In this document: positions 1 through 11,234 of the stretch, in pieces
How the letters are laid out: the number at the start of each line of letters is the position of its first letter
Numbering within the stretch: the first letter of the stretch is position 1
Assembly (NCBI GenBank): GCA_903772945.1
Contig: CAICTM010000757.1
Coordinates: forward strand, 1 to 49,851
DNA length: 49,851 bases
Origin: Seminavis robusta
Taxonomy: Eukaryota; Bacillariophyta; Bacillariophyceae; Naviculales; Naviculaceae
Direction of reading: 5' to 3'
Made by a program: the position numbers and the translations under genes
Notes under the pieces: generated by a model
The model's database searches: none
Seen by the model: the letters and a program-made list of their open reading frames with translations, nothing else
What the model was told of the DNA's origin: nothing

Positions 1-3000
1 AAGATGAACGATGGCAGACTCAATCATTCTCCCTTCAATACAAGAGAAGGAATAAGACCCGAGATAGAAGGTAAAAATGGGGCAAAATAATAAGGCAATG
101 AGAAAGACACGGTGCCAAGTGGTGTTATTCTGCCGAACATCACATGAAAGCCCCATTGAGGTAGCTGAAGAGAGCGGAGGTCTCATCAGAACTGAGATCT
201 ACTGCTGCCATGTTTGACCTGCATGGAATCAAAATCATACCCAACATTGGACTGGCGTGATAAACTCATCAGAGGCTAGAACAGGGACATCAGGCAGCGG
301 ACATAGGTAATCACCATGGTGGAAGAAGAAGGTGTGCCACCAAGCAGTGATTGGAGCCGATGACTGGAGCAGCTGGTGGTGGAGTATCGATTGCCACCAG
401 AAGAGGGTCCTTGTAAGGAAACTTGCGGACCCACGATGTTCACTGGTGAAATGAGCACTGGTGCTTTTGGAGAACCTTCCACAGTGTCGACAGTATTTAG
501 CAACTACCTTCCCATCAACAGAAATGTGTGTGTTGGGCATTCATCGGGATTCCTCTCGCCTTGGAGGCATGGAAGCAAGCTTGTCTTAAATAAGAGTTGT
601 GAATTTGGAATTGGTTTCAGCACTCAACCGTTGTCCTTGGGACACCTCGCTTGGGACATTCTGATCGTTTCTATGATGATCAGTAGCTCCCAAATCAAAG
701 CAGCGCCTCCACGAGGACGGGTTACCGGCACTGTCTGACCACTGTTTCGGTCCTGAGTGAGACTCCAACTTTTGCGCTTCACTGTTTGTCAATTGATGTC
801 CTGGAAGGCTTTGGCACTTGGATCCTCTTGGATCCAAGATGGTTGGGCAGGCTCATAATGTTTCTGGTTATAGAGGACCGATAGAGGGCAATCCAATGTC
901 ATTCAAAGATGTCCGAGTGCTGTCCAATTGTTTGTTTTCCCATAGTTGCTATCAATCCGTTGATGTGCACTATTGACAACAACTCATGGACATTGGATCG
1001 AAAGTATGGACAACCACAGCCAAGGAGACCCCTCAGGATGTGCTGGTTAGTTCAGGCATGCGATCACTGGACATAAAGTTCATATACGAATTCTTTTCGA
1101 TGAGCTTGCTTGCATCGACAACATACAGAGGAACATTTCCCCAGGAACTTGTGAGTCCAATTGAAGAAGCTTTGCTTTGAGGTCTCAATACTTGCAGAGA
1201 AGGCTGTATATTTCTCTGTAGAAGAAGCCATGAGAAGCTGTGGCCCATTGTGCTTTGCTCGAGGTGACATATGATTCAATTCTTCCTGAGTGCATCAGTG
1301 CAAGAGTTCAAGACGCCTTTCCCACCAGGCAAGGTTGGTTAGATTCATACTGGCAAACAGGATGCTGCTGCAGATCCCCATTGGCATCGACGAGTCTGAC
1401 CCCATTGACTGTGAGGTTCCTGATGCCATTTTTCCATCATAGACTCTGAGACCTGTCCAGGAGGCAGTGAACATGTTGATTTTATTAATAGTGTTAGTAT
1501 TAAGGTCTCCAACAACAAGCTGGAAGACCCCTTCCATTCCATGCTCTGTCATCATACTCTCAAAGGCGATAAGAGAGGCAGCAACATGGGACCCAGAGAA
1601 TTGGACTCAGTCAGAGTGAGGAATAGTAACTGGTGGATCCTCAGTCCTTTCTTGCATGCAATTCATAGGCTGGAGTGTTGGTGTGAATGTTTCAGATGGT
1701 CGTCACCATGGAAACCCCTGAGCATAGGGTGCTTTGAGGTTCCTTTCCCAGTCCATCTGAGCCAGATCCTGTCCAGGCTCCATGTTGGTTGATACCTCCA
1801 AGCGAGGCTTCTGTAAGCTTGGTCTTTCTCTTTGGTTTTCCCAATGTGCTGGAGGAGCTCCTGGAATGAACTGCGGTCAATGGTGCTGCAGTCATGGTTG
1901 GAGGATCAGATGGTGGGATGATTGGATCAGATTCAAAGAAGGCTTGTCTGAAGCCTTGTGGACTGAACAAGGATGCTGATGCTGGCGCTGCTGTTGAAGA
2001 TGAAGATGCTGAGGCAGAGGAAGCGTCGTCAAGGTCCATCAAGTGAGAATCAACAAGAGGGCAATGGCAATGGCAACAGCGGCAATGGCAACAGTGGCAA
2101 CAGTAGAAGGAGCGGCAACAAGACCGGCAACAAGAGGAGGAGCGCGGTGGATAGCTAGTCAATCGAGTCAATCGAAGCTGGAGTTTATGAGCTTTCTTCG
2201 GGATCGATGAATCCTTCAAGCACAAGCCTGAGTTCAATCGAAGGAGACCAGTTGAATTCTTCGAGTTTGAATTCAAACGACATAGCGAGCGATCGATCGC
2301 TCCGTACGATCCGTACTTCTGTAAACGACCAACTGCAACTGCAAGCCAGTTCGATGCAAGCCAGTTCAAACGACCAATGCCGGTCCTGGGTAAGCAGAGA
2401 GCAACAACACAAGCGATCGATCGCTCCGTGCTGTTGTTCTCGTCGTATGTGTTCCTCGAGTTAATGAAAAAGTGAGGAGCTCGCAAAGAAGATATAACAC
2501 AAGCATGACTCAGCCAATTCGAATCGATAATAAAGGGTGAAATGTCTCCCGAAGCATGACTCAAGGCATGACACACAGGCCGAGCTTTATATATGCAGAA
2601 GCTCATTTTTTGATAAATTTTGTTAACTCGACCTCTGCTGTTAACTCGATCGCGACCTCTTCTGTTAACTCGATCGTGACCGACGAGAGGCAAGGTGAGG
2701 TGATGCAAGGCTTTGCCGGTGATAGAGATAACAGTATTAGCAGTAACAGTATTGGCTACTGCAGCGGTCGAGATAATAGGATCCCCATTGAGATTATGAT
2801 CGTCAACAGGATAAAAGGTGGACTCCCATAGGAGTCCATGGTACATAGGATCCTCATCGCGATTTCGATCGACGACAGGATGAAAGAATGGGTTGCGATT
2901 GCTTACGAGCGAATCAACAACAACAAGAGGATTGACAAGGGGATTGAGCGAATCCAAGGGATCCTCATCGCGATTTCGATCGACGACAGGAAATGAGAGG

Positions 3001-3075
3001 GGATTGCTTGCGAGCGAATCCAACAGACATATAAGAATAAGAATGAGTAACATCTCATAACCTCGCATGCTACCA
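1..3075 (-). mobile_element. Decayed Ty1/copia-like element, 5' part, minus strand
   Basis: This is the internal region of a copia-like retrotransposon read on the minus strand. Its 5' LTR is at 3076-3227 and the rest lies beyond the left edge. Directly inside the LTR the minus strand reads TGGTAGCATGCGAGG, whose first eight bases fit a primer-binding site for the 3' end of an initiator tRNA. Near 440-500 a minus-strand frame contains YCRHCGRF...H....H, a Cys/His knuckle of the kind seen in gag regions of diatom copia elements. Frames at 586-837 and 1295-1555 look like further pieces. No single reading frame spans the region and no integrase or reverse transcriptase is visible. Assignment to copia rests mainly on the LTR, because its second copy at 40178 adjoins a clear copia RNase H tail. 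Confidence 0.55.
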
Positions 3076-3089
3076 TGCGACAATACCAT
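1692..3089 (-). CDS. Long open frame starting inside the LTR; hypothetical
   Basis: A 465-codon frame starts with an ATG at 3089, fourteen bases inside the LTR, and runs through the leader of the copia-like element. The predicted product has a hydrophobic N-terminal stretch (LLILILICLL, about residues 14-24), two copies of PVVDRNRDEDP with a weaker third, a Cys/His-rich low-complexity run near residue 330, and a Ser/Ala-rich tail. The repeated peptide comes from a 33-bp direct repeat at 2848-2880 and 2959-2991. I recognise no domain. It may be a leader or gag-like frame of the element, or an accidental frame in low-complexity DNA. The latter is as likely. Confidence 0.25.
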   Translation of the reverse strand: MVLSHGSMRGYEMLLILILICLLDSLASNPLSFPVVDRNRDEDPLDSLNPLVNPLVVVDSLVSNRNPFFHPVVDRNRDEDPMYHGLLWESTFYPVDDHNLNGDPIISTAAVANTVTANTVISITGKALHHLTLPLVGHDRVNRRGRDRVNSRGRVNKIYQKMSFCIYKARPVCHALSHASGDISPFIIDSNWLSHACVISSLRAPHFFINSRNTYDENNSTERSIACVVALCLPRTGIGRLNWLASNWLAVAVGRLQKYGSYGAIDRSLCRLNSNSKNSTGLLRLNSGLCLKDSSIPKKAHKLQLRLTRLTSYPPRSSSCCRSCCRSFYCCHCCHCRCCHCHCPLVDSHLMDLDDASSASASSSSTAAPASASLFSPQGFRQAFFESDPIIPPSDPPTMTAAPLTAVHSRSSSSTLGKPKRKTKLTEASLGGINQHGAWTGSGSDGLGKEPQSTLCSGVSMVTTI

Positions 3090-3227
3090 TGTGCATTGAT
3101 TAATCTAAGGATCTAAGAGATGTAAAGTTTGTATTTCCAAATAAGTGAGCAGTTATTGATTATTTTCTAGAATAAGCCTGCTAATTGTAAAGCTGTAAAG
3201 CTGAATTGTAAGCTGTATCCCGTCGCA
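3076..3227 (-). repeat. 152-bp LTR of copia family B, copy 1 (5' LTR)
   Basis: The sequence begins TGCGAC and ends GTCGCA, a perfect 6-bp terminal inverted repeat with the TG...CA ends of an LTR. A second copy at 40178-40329 in the same orientation differs at only three positions by eye, all close together near the left end. On the minus strand the 3' side runs into a PBS-like sequence, so this is read as a 5' LTR. The outer flank (AAAAC at 3228) has no partner inside the window, so a target-site duplication cannot be tested. Confidence 0.8.
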
Positions 3228-4545
3228 AAAACGGAACGCGTGGAAGATTCGTCTAGCATTCATCTAGTAGCGTGAAATCTCTCCACGCCAGCTAAATATC
3301 TAGCGCGATGTTTCACCATCGACCTAGTATGACTAGCGGTCATGAGAACCCTGTCTCAATGACTATTCACGAGAGACTCAGTCATGAGTCGAACTCAAAC
3401 CCTATCTAGGATCGAGTCGCGAATAAGGCTAAGAGCCGTGTATTGCACTAGCCAGTGTTTAAATTCAGGAGTAGCAGTTAGCAACATGGTGATGCACTAG
3501 CTTTGCTGTAGTTGGCTGTGTAGGAATCCAATGACTTGACGACGTTCACAAACTTTTCTACGGAGACGAAAATGTGAGACGACTTGTGAGAGCGATTCAA
3601 AAGGTACAGCGCGCCACTCTTGTGGCTTGGCTTGCTGCCGTTGAGACTGGCCCAAAATCCGTGCTGGCTTCACAAGACTCTCTAGTGTCTAAAAATAGTA
3701 CCCAATGAAATTTCACGCATACCCAGTCAACCACTATTTAGGCTACATTTCTAGAGTCAAATTTCTGTACCTCTGGTCTGGACCATTATTTCGAATGGCC
3801 GGCTTGCCAGGTGGATTATAATAGTTGTGTACTGTACCGTACCTATGGTTAAGTTGTGTCATCCCAAAAAAAATGTTGTTCTTTCTTTGCCGGGATGGCT
3901 TCCCTTGACTGTCAGGACCACACTACAGTAGCCCGATTAGAAGGTTCACCAACGACAAATACCCATTCCAGCATCGCCAAGTGGTCACTTTGAGTTGAGT
4001 TGTCTATCATGTTAATGTACTTGGGCAAAAAGTGAGGCTCGCCTCGCGTCTGAGGCATTTCTTTCGGAATCGGGATTGAAAAAGGCAAACCGTTTCTTTA
4101 AATCCCAGTTAGTCACAAATCAGAAATAAAAATTCAGGATAACAACACAATAAATCCCCGTCAATCGGCGAATCACTGTTTGGCCATTGAAACACCTGTT
4201 GACTCAGTGAAAACAAATGCTTTCTCTCACAAGCAATCCACCATCGACCCAGTAAGATGCCGTGAAAGATCCCACCCAATCCTCAACAACCAGCACGAAA
4301 CAGCGAAGATCCCGTGATCCTCCTCCTCTCACGAATTCCACCAAGATCAAGATGAAAGATCAGGACGGAAGATCGCGACCCCATCATCCTGTGGCCAAAA
4401 CAGGGCCACAAACTCACTATAAAGACAAGCAACCACACTCAACAAACACACAGCCACAATCCCCATTGTTGCATGCCTTGCAACATTCTTTCTTACACCT
4501 CATCAGCAAGCTAGGAATCCAAAAATGGCAACAGTTCCAAGGGAG
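3228..4545. other. Intergenic, no gene recognised
   Basis: I find no convincing protein-coding or RNA gene here. A TATA-like CACTATAAAG at about 4417 is followed by CA-rich DNA and an ATG at 4525, but the frame from that ATG runs antisense through the transposase remnant. On the minus strand the broken transposase could be extended by splicing from an AG|GTGAGT donor (intron starting at 4593) to a CACAG acceptor near 4389, ending at 4347. That would replace the odd Cys-rich tail with DDGVAIFRPDLSS. Confidence 0.5.
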
Positions 4546-7431
4546 TTAGAAATAACAGACCATAGAAATGCAGCACAAACAGCACAAACTCACCTTTCCA
4601 TCTTCTTCCTCTGGAATGCAATTGTCATCATTAATCTCGTCCCCATTGTCGTCAAACTGAACCTCATCTTGATCAACCAACAAGTCAATAATGTTGCCAT
4701 CCCTGTCAAGGTCAAAGCCAAAGAGATTGCCCGTCTCCAATCGAGCCGCCACATCCTCCGTACTCTCCTCCTGGAGAACCGCATAACCACCACCAAGATG
4801 CGGAATTGCATCGTTGTGCCACCACTGGTACTTCATCGTCAGGATATCATCCACAACATTGCGGTAGCAAGCTCCACCGCGACGTTCAAGGAATGTACCG
4901 TCCTTCACCAATGCCGCCTTATTCTCTTGAGCTCGAATGCCCTTCTGGTCGCCAAGGCCTTGGACGACAGCGCCGCTAGCCAAGTGAATCGCCATCATTG
5001 AGTCCTCAAATCGATCCAAATCCGGGACGATGCGTTCGCTGGGCGGTGCGCCTTGGAGGACACGATGGTACGCTTCCTGCCCACGCTTTGGTGTCGAGAT
5101 GGTGAACTTGGTTGGGTCGTCATCGTCCAAATGGCTCGTAATGATGATATGACAATTCACTGAATCATTCACGTCCTTGTTGAGAGACGTATCCCCAGCG
5201 TTGGCCTCTGGACTGTTGCCTGACGGGAACTTGTCGAGACGATTGCTGGTGAGGTTCAATCCAACAGGAAGAAGCCAGTGTGTAAGGTAGCCATGTTCGT
5301 CCATCCACTCGTAGCATTCTTTGGACGTCATCTGGGACAGCGCATCGTGATAGAAGTACCAGCCATGAAAGTTGGGTCGGTGCTTGCGAAAGAAGCGTTT
5401 GGATTCCTTGTACATGTGCTTGACGGCCTCTGTGACACATCCTGTGGAATTCAGAGTTGTGGATCGTTGAATGAAGTCTCGCCAATCCTCACCATAGCAG
5501 GACTTGTAGGGATTTGCATGCTTGCTGTAGTCAGTTGTATGTGGGACCACATTCGAAGCCGTCCGACACTTGGCACGCCAACCTTTGAGAGTCTTGAGAT
5601 TTCTCGAAACAAACGGGATGTCAACGGTACCACCACCTTCGTCCACCATAGCGTAATTTTCCGTCATGTCCCGCAGCTCAAATGTTTCGGCTTCTGCAAA
5701 GTCACGAACAGTGAAGATGCCGTGTTCGTTGAGCCTTTCGATCTTTGCCTTTCCACAGTAAGGAATCATTCCTTTTGCGAGGTTGTCCGACATGTAGAGT
5801 TTCCCCACTTCCCGCGTCGTAGCCAACCAACCTTGCGTCTTGGCTGGACCATCCTGCATCTTCTTGATCCTGACAATCTCAATTTTGACAAGCTCGCGGA
5901 ATTTCTTCAAGGAGATGATGTTCCTGCTGGTGTAATCAAATGGATCGAACACCCATCCCTCCTTGCATTCAACAACACCATCAGCATTGCGGTAAGAGGC
6001 GGACCTCATCCTCGTACTTGACGTTCAAACAGTACGCAGGCACAGCATGATTGTAGCTTCCGTTGGGATCTGGTTTGCCCTCGTCGTTTCTTGCAAACTG
6101 GACAACATGTTTCTGACCAGCCTCCGCATGAACTGACCCAATCTTGCACTTGCGGTGCATCTCATCCCAGACGGCACAATCATCAGCTTGAAAATCCCAT
6201 CCTGCGGCTTTGAGTTTCTCAATATCAAAGCAGGGCAGAAGTGGAAACTCATAGCCAGAACCAGATGACGCACGGGAGGAATCGTCAGGCTCTTGTTCCG
6301 AACTGGAACTCGCACTGCCTTCGTCGTTCGCACTGACTTCATCAGGAGGTGGAGTCGGAGGCTGTTGACTGGAACTCAAGCTGGAACTCGAGCTGGAAGA
6401 ATCAGCCTTGTATGATAAACCAGAAGATTCGTCGCTGTTCCAGCCGTCCAAGCCCAACACAACTTGTTGCTGAGGCGGTTCCTCCGGAGGATCCGTCAGT
6501 GCAGCTTCACGAAGCCGGTCAGGAACCTCAATATCATGTCCCATGCGAAGTAACAGCTGTGTAGCCCAACCATGACGACGAAGTGCCCAAGGGGAGTTCA
6601 CGTCCCTGTTGCCTTGCTTCCGCTTGCGAATTGGCACCACCCTGTGCTTGAGTCGTTTCTTCAAGCCATCGACGGCAGACCTGGAATAAGGGACCAAGCC
6701 TCTTTCAATTCGAAGACGATTCAGATGTTGCATCGCCATTGTCACGCTCATGCTCTTCCGTTCAATGCAGTTGGCGATGAAGACGGCATCTAACGAGTCG
6801 TTGGGGATGATCACGGGCTTGAGTCCAGCATGAACTCGCTGGCCAGTGTACACAATGTGCTGCTCGCAGCAGTGATGCAAGTCCGTGAAGACGTCAGCAT
6901 ACTTGGTCTGGTTGCTTCTTCGTACAAGTCTCTGCGTATCTTGACTTGCGTGCCATTGATGCCAATCCATGGAGTGTCTTCCGTGTCCTCGTGGAATGCA
7001 TATTTGTAAGCATAAAGATATGCAATAGCCATCTTCTTCGCCCTCTCCTCTGGCAATATCTGCGCCAAAGCAGCCTTGACCTTCTGCTCATCCGGAATGT
7101 AATCCATGTCGTCGTCATCATCATGTTGATCAGGCTCCGAGTCTTCTTCTTCCATTGAGTCTTCGTCAGGCTTGAGGCGATCCGCCAAGGACCGGAGGGG
7201 CTCCTCCTCATCAGAGGAAAGATCTGCAAGACGAGCATGATGAGCACGACGGGTTGGACTCATCCCCAAAGCTTCAGCCACTTCACTCGCACGCTTGACA
7301 CGCTTTGCTATTGCTTCATCATGAGGAGTCGGAGTGACAGTCTGTTGAGGAGCCGGCTTCTTCCTCTTCTTCTTGGCACTCAATCTCCTGCCCTTGCGGC
7401 GCTTTGGGGCCACTGGATTCGGATTCGGCAT
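4546..7431 (-). pseudogene. Transposase of a DNA transposon, broken by two frameshifts
   Basis: Three long minus-strand frames cover one protein of about 970 residues. Frame A (7431 to about 6905) has a Lys/Arg-rich start (KRRKGRR) and acidic runs. Frame B (about 6905 to 6020) contains WDEMHRK. Frame C (6009 to 4546) contains FYHDALS and GNSPE. The aspartates at 6166-6164 and 5346-5344 and the glutamate at 5208-5206 resemble the D, D, E triad of Tc1/mariner-IS630 transposases, whose third motif is often NSPD/E. Frames A and B join near 6905 and B and C near 6010; each joint needs a one-base shift and neither is an intron. Long intact frames suggest recent decay or sequence error. The family assignment is inference. 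A possible C-terminal intron starts at 4593. Confidence 0.55.
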
Positions 7432-9101
7432 GGTGGTGAAGTGGAAGGATCAACGACGGGCGAAGAAGAGTAAACGATGGACAACTCGACAGACAACCAG
7501 AAGATTGGTCAGTGAACGGACGGAGCGTGGATGATCGGAAGCAGCCTTGTAAGATGACGTGACAGCACAAGCCGAGTGTAGAAGCAAAACTCAGATCCCA
7601 ATGAAGGCCGAACGGCCGATCCCCATGGTTGATCGATCGACTGAAGAAGAAAGATAATGAAGAGCCACCATTTCGACAGAGCTTTCCTTGTAAAGTGTTG
7701 ATAGTCAAAATAATGAGATGGTTTCCTTCGAAAATGAAGACACCTCCGACTGACTGATCCATCGATTCGATTCGGATGCGATCTTCTGCCGTTGAATCCG
7801 ACACGAGTTTGAGCTCACTCAACCGGATGCCCATGGTTGCAAAAATCGATCCCATCTGACAAAGAAGCAAGACATCATGGTGGAAAGTTCATTCGGAAAG
7901 TCAAATTTCAATCGGATGTCTTGTGAGAGCAGCCGATGACATTCAACATGGTCGCTGATTGGTTTCCCGGAACGAGAGGATGTCATCAACATGAACGAAA
8001 AGAGATGCCCATGGCCAAAAAAAAGACTGACAAACATGGACCAAAATAAGTTGTGCGATTTACTTTGGATGCAATGACTAAATAGAGAATTCGAAAGACA
8101 TTCTGTGACTGGAGAGCCGGCCATCTAGTTTAAAACTAAGCCTCATATTTTGGTCTCACATTTTCGAAATCCTATGAAAGACAGCAATTTCAGTCAATCC
8201 AATCCTCTGTGCAAGCTCTGTGAGATGAGGAAGTCATCAATCAAGCAAAAACATTTCGTCAGTCCACACCTAATACCTATGGGCACAGACTGACGAAACG
8301 TTTTTGCCCATTTGGAGCTTCCCTTATCTGGTAGACGTTGTACAAGATTCGATTCCGGACTGAAGCATCGGTACGGTAGTAGTATTGCTTCTACCGGTAC
8401 AGCGTACCGGTACTGGTACCGGTACCACTACGGTAGATAGAAACGATTCGATTCTTCTTCACGCACCTCAGGCTTTCGCAACCTTTTAATTTAAAAAAAA
8501 GTAGTTGAATGTTCGAAAGCAGTGAGAGCTGACGGTGCTTGGCAAGGCAGGGTTCGGCGGCTTTGTGATTAGCCTTGCAAGAAACCACAGAATAAGTACC
8601 TTTGACTTATTTACGCCGACACTTGCATTTGTTTCATTTCTTCCTACCGGTACCGGTACCTCAGCCATGTCCCCCCCTAGCTCTTTTCTTTGGCAAAGTA
8701 GCACCGCAGTCATAGGCCTCCTCTCCATCCGCATAATACCTCTTCTCCATATCATGGACTTGATCATTCAGAGTAACACTGTGAGATAAAAGGCTGCTCG
8801 GTTTGGCTTTCTCACATGCAAGCTCACCTATCAGAGCTAAAGACATCTTGCATTTTATTGCCGTGTTGCGGTTGTTTGGGATTTTCGTCTGTCCTTCAAA
8901 CGGAATCATGTTTCGAATATTCGGGTCACTTTTGTCGAATAATTCGATCGATCCATTTTCAGATTTTCAGTTGCGTGATGGACATCGTGTCATCGTGTCC
9001 GTCCAAAAGACGTCCATCAAACGAAGAGATTTCGGAGAGCGTTACTTCCAGAACTGTAGTGCAAGAGGAGAATAGGAACAGAAGAGTGTTACAGTCGTCC
9101 A
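7432..9101. other. Intergenic region upstream of ATG7, no gene recognised
   Basis: About 1.7 kb holds only short, unconvincing frames. It contains a 20-bp-stem hairpin at 8245-8307 and two clusters of GGTACC/ACCGGT palindromes, at about 8371-8436 and 8645-8660. A TTTTTGCCCA at 8301-8310 is the inverse of TGGGCAAAAA at 4022-4031, on the other side of the broken transposase, but the match stops after ten bases. Confidence 0.5.
8245..8307. repeat. Hairpin-forming inverted repeat, 20-bp arms
   Basis: The arms 8245-8264 and 8288-8307 pair at 19 of 20 positions around a 23-base spacer. The only mismatch is near the base of the stem. It is far from any recognised gene and is not followed by a T-run typical of a terminator. 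It could be a relic of a small inverted-repeat transposon or the stem of a structured RNA; the sequence does not decide. Confidence 0.6.
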
Positions 9102-11234
9102 ATGGCAGAAGAAGAAGGATGGGTTGTCCCCTTTGTTCCCTTTGCGTCGAGCATTGATTCGCCTTTTTGGGTTCGATACTGTCGCGAAAAGCTGGAAACG
9201 ATTCAATTGAGTGAAGATCCAATATCTCTTCGAGCCAGCTATGGCGTGGAAGGACCACCTCGATTGCAATGTCAAGAGAATGCCTTTCAAGAGCAGACTT
9301 CGGTTGTTGCCAATGAACGCGTCGGTGTGGCATTGACGTTGCGAGGGTTCAATACGATCGAATCCTTTCAGAAATGCGACAAGAATCAGATGATTCATGA
9401 TTTCTTTGCACCCGAGTTCTTGGATTCCAGTCAATCGGCTCTCAAAGTCATGAATTCTGTGCTTCTCTGTGTGTATCCTGAACTTAAGAGCCACAGAGTC
9501 CTCTATTGGATGGGCGTCCCTGCGATCTTGACCTGCTCTGGAAAGTCCGTTCGTGCGACGCAACAGACACCCCTGACGGAAGCTTGGAGCGCTGAGGAAA
9601 TACAACAATTAGACAACAACATTGACTCGTTGAGACGGTCCAATCTACAAGAAAACAGCCAGGGACTGCCTCCATTCTTTCTTGTCACCAAGACTACTTG
9701 CAAGAGCTTTTCCGTGGAATCCTACACACAACTAAAACAGCAATCCACATCGCCTGACGATGAGATTGTTTTTGCATTTTGCGATCCTTCAGGCCCAACA
9801 CCCATCCAACCACAACAACCCATGGGATGGCCACTGCGAAATCTAGTGGCTTTCTTATGCCATCACTTGGACTTGGGAAGGAAGACTGTCAAAGTGCTCA
9901 GCTACAGACCTGCACTAATCCGACGCATTGTAGAGGAAAAAGAAAGCTCAGGTGGTGACATGGGTGACAAGAGTATTTTGCTCACCATTCGAGTGCCAAG
10001 CAAGAGTGACTTCGAATGGCCAGCCGTAGATGCTGCAGCGCCAAAGCAACACAAAGTCTTGGGATGGGAGCTCAATGCACGAAACAAACCAGGGCCCCGC
10101 TGGGTCAACCTAAGGCCGTTGCTGGATTCCAATCATTTGGCAATTCAGGCTGCTGACTTGAACCTCAAACTCATGAAATGGCGCATGATCCCCACACTCA
10201 ACGTGGATCAACTCCAAAAAACCAAAGTCTTGCTCATTGGTGCCGGCACCCTGGGATGCAGTGTCGCACGAGTCTTGGTTGGATGGGGCATTCGAAACAT
10301 GAAAATTGTCGATTATGGCAAGGTTTCCTATTCCAATCCAGTCAGACAGAGTCTCTTCACGCTCGAAGATTGTCATTTTGACAATGGGAGTGGACGGCTC
10401 AAAGCAGCTGCGGCATCGGATGCGCTCAAAACCATTGCGGCAGATATGCAAAGCGAAGGCATCAAGTTGTCCATACCCATGCCTGGCCACCCCGAGACAC
10501 GAGAGTGTATCGAGGAGTCTGTTAGCACGCTAGACGCCTTAGTGAAAGAGGCGGATGCTGTCTTTTTATTGACCGATACACGGGAATCCAGATGGTTGCC
10601 CACGGTCATGGCTGCTGCACACGACAAGATCCTAATCAATGCCGCGTTGGGTCTGGATAGTTGGTTGGTGATACGCCATGGTGCAGGTGCCTCTGACGAG
10701 ACAACCGAATGCCCCCGACTTGGATGCTACTTTTGCAACGACATCGTGGCACCCGAAAACTCGACCAAAAACCGCACGCTCGATCAGCAGTGTACTGTGA
10801 CACGACCTGGATTGGCCCCCATTGCCAGTTCCATGGCGGCAGAACTTATGGTTTCACTCTTGCATCATCCAAAGCGGCAATCTGCACCGGCACCCAAGGC
10901 GGGTAGCATGGGAGCATTCTCTCCTACGGCTGCGAGCGACGATCCATCATCTTCAGGGCCCCTGGGTATCATCCCACACCAAATCCGGGGGTCATTGGTG
11001 AGCTACACCATGATGGCACCTACCGTACCAGCTTTCAAGCACTGCACGGCATGTGCTGCACCTGTCATTGAAGCCTACAAGAAAGAGAAAATGGATCTTG
11101 TTTTCAATGCCTGCCAATCAAAGGACGGTGTCTTTCTCGAGAATACGTCGGGTCTGACTGGTTTTCGTGCGGACGCAGCTGAAAAGATTGCGGACATGGA
11201 AGATTGGGACGAGGATGATGATGGTGACATGTAG
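9102..11234 (+). CDS. ATG7: Ubiquitin-like-activating enzyme ATG7 (autophagy E1)
   Basis: A single exon of 710 residues. ATG7 activates ATG8 and ATG12 with ATP, forms a thioester and hands them to ATG3 and ATG10. The N-terminal domain (about 1-330) carries the family's opening (VPFVPFASSIDSPFW). The adenylation domain has the nucleotide loop GAGTLG at 380-385 followed by VDYGKVSYSNPVRQ. The catalytic cysteine is Cys564 in DQQCTVTRPGLAPIA, matching the known E1 cysteine context. The C-terminus ends in an acidic tail (DEDDDGDM), as in other ATG7 proteins. Start chosen at the ATG in CCAATGGCA, which matches the beginning of the family. Length is normal (about 630-710). It appears intact, with no intron. 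Confidence 0.95.
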   Translation: MAEEEGWVVPFVPFASSIDSPFWVRYCREKLETIQLSEDPISLRASYGVEGPPRLQCQENAFQEQTSVVANERVGVALTLRGFNTIESFQKCDKNQMIHDFFAPEFLDSSQSALKVMNSVLLCVYPELKSHRVLYWMGVPAILTCSGKSVRATQQTPLTEAWSAEEIQQLDNNIDSLRRSNLQENSQGLPPFFLVTKTTCKSFSVESYTQLKQQSTSPDDEIVFAFCDPSGPTPIQPQQPMGWPLRNLVAFLCHHLDLGRKTVKVLSYRPALIRRIVEEKESSGGDMGDKSILLTIRVPSKSDFEWPAVDAAAPKQHKVLGWELNARNKPGPRWVNLRPLLDSNHLAIQAADLNLKLMKWRMIPTLNVDQLQKTKVLLIGAGTLGCSVARVLVGWGIRNMKIVDYGKVSYSNPVRQSLFTLEDCHFDNGSGRLKAAAASDALKTIAADMQSEGIKLSIPMPGHPETRECIEESVSTLDALVKEADAVFLLTDTRESRWLPTVMAAAHDKILINAALGLDSWLVIRHGAGASDETTECPRLGCYFCNDIVAPENSTKNRTLDQQCTVTRPGLAPIASSMAAELMVSLLHHPKRQSAPAPKAGSMGAFSPTAASDDPSSSGPLGIIPHQIRGSLVSYTMMAPTVPAFKHCTACAAPVIEAYKKEKMDLVFNACQSKDGVFLENTSGLTGFRADAAEKIADMEDWDEDDDGDM

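Noticed and set aside
5278-6021. Plus-strand 247-codon frame across the transposase
   Set aside because: It is antisense to the motif-bearing transposase frame and has no recognisable domain.
4022-8310. Ten-base inverted match (TGGGCAAAAA) as terminal repeats of the transposase element
   Set aside because: The match stops after ten bases, has no target duplication and is A-rich; chance is likely.
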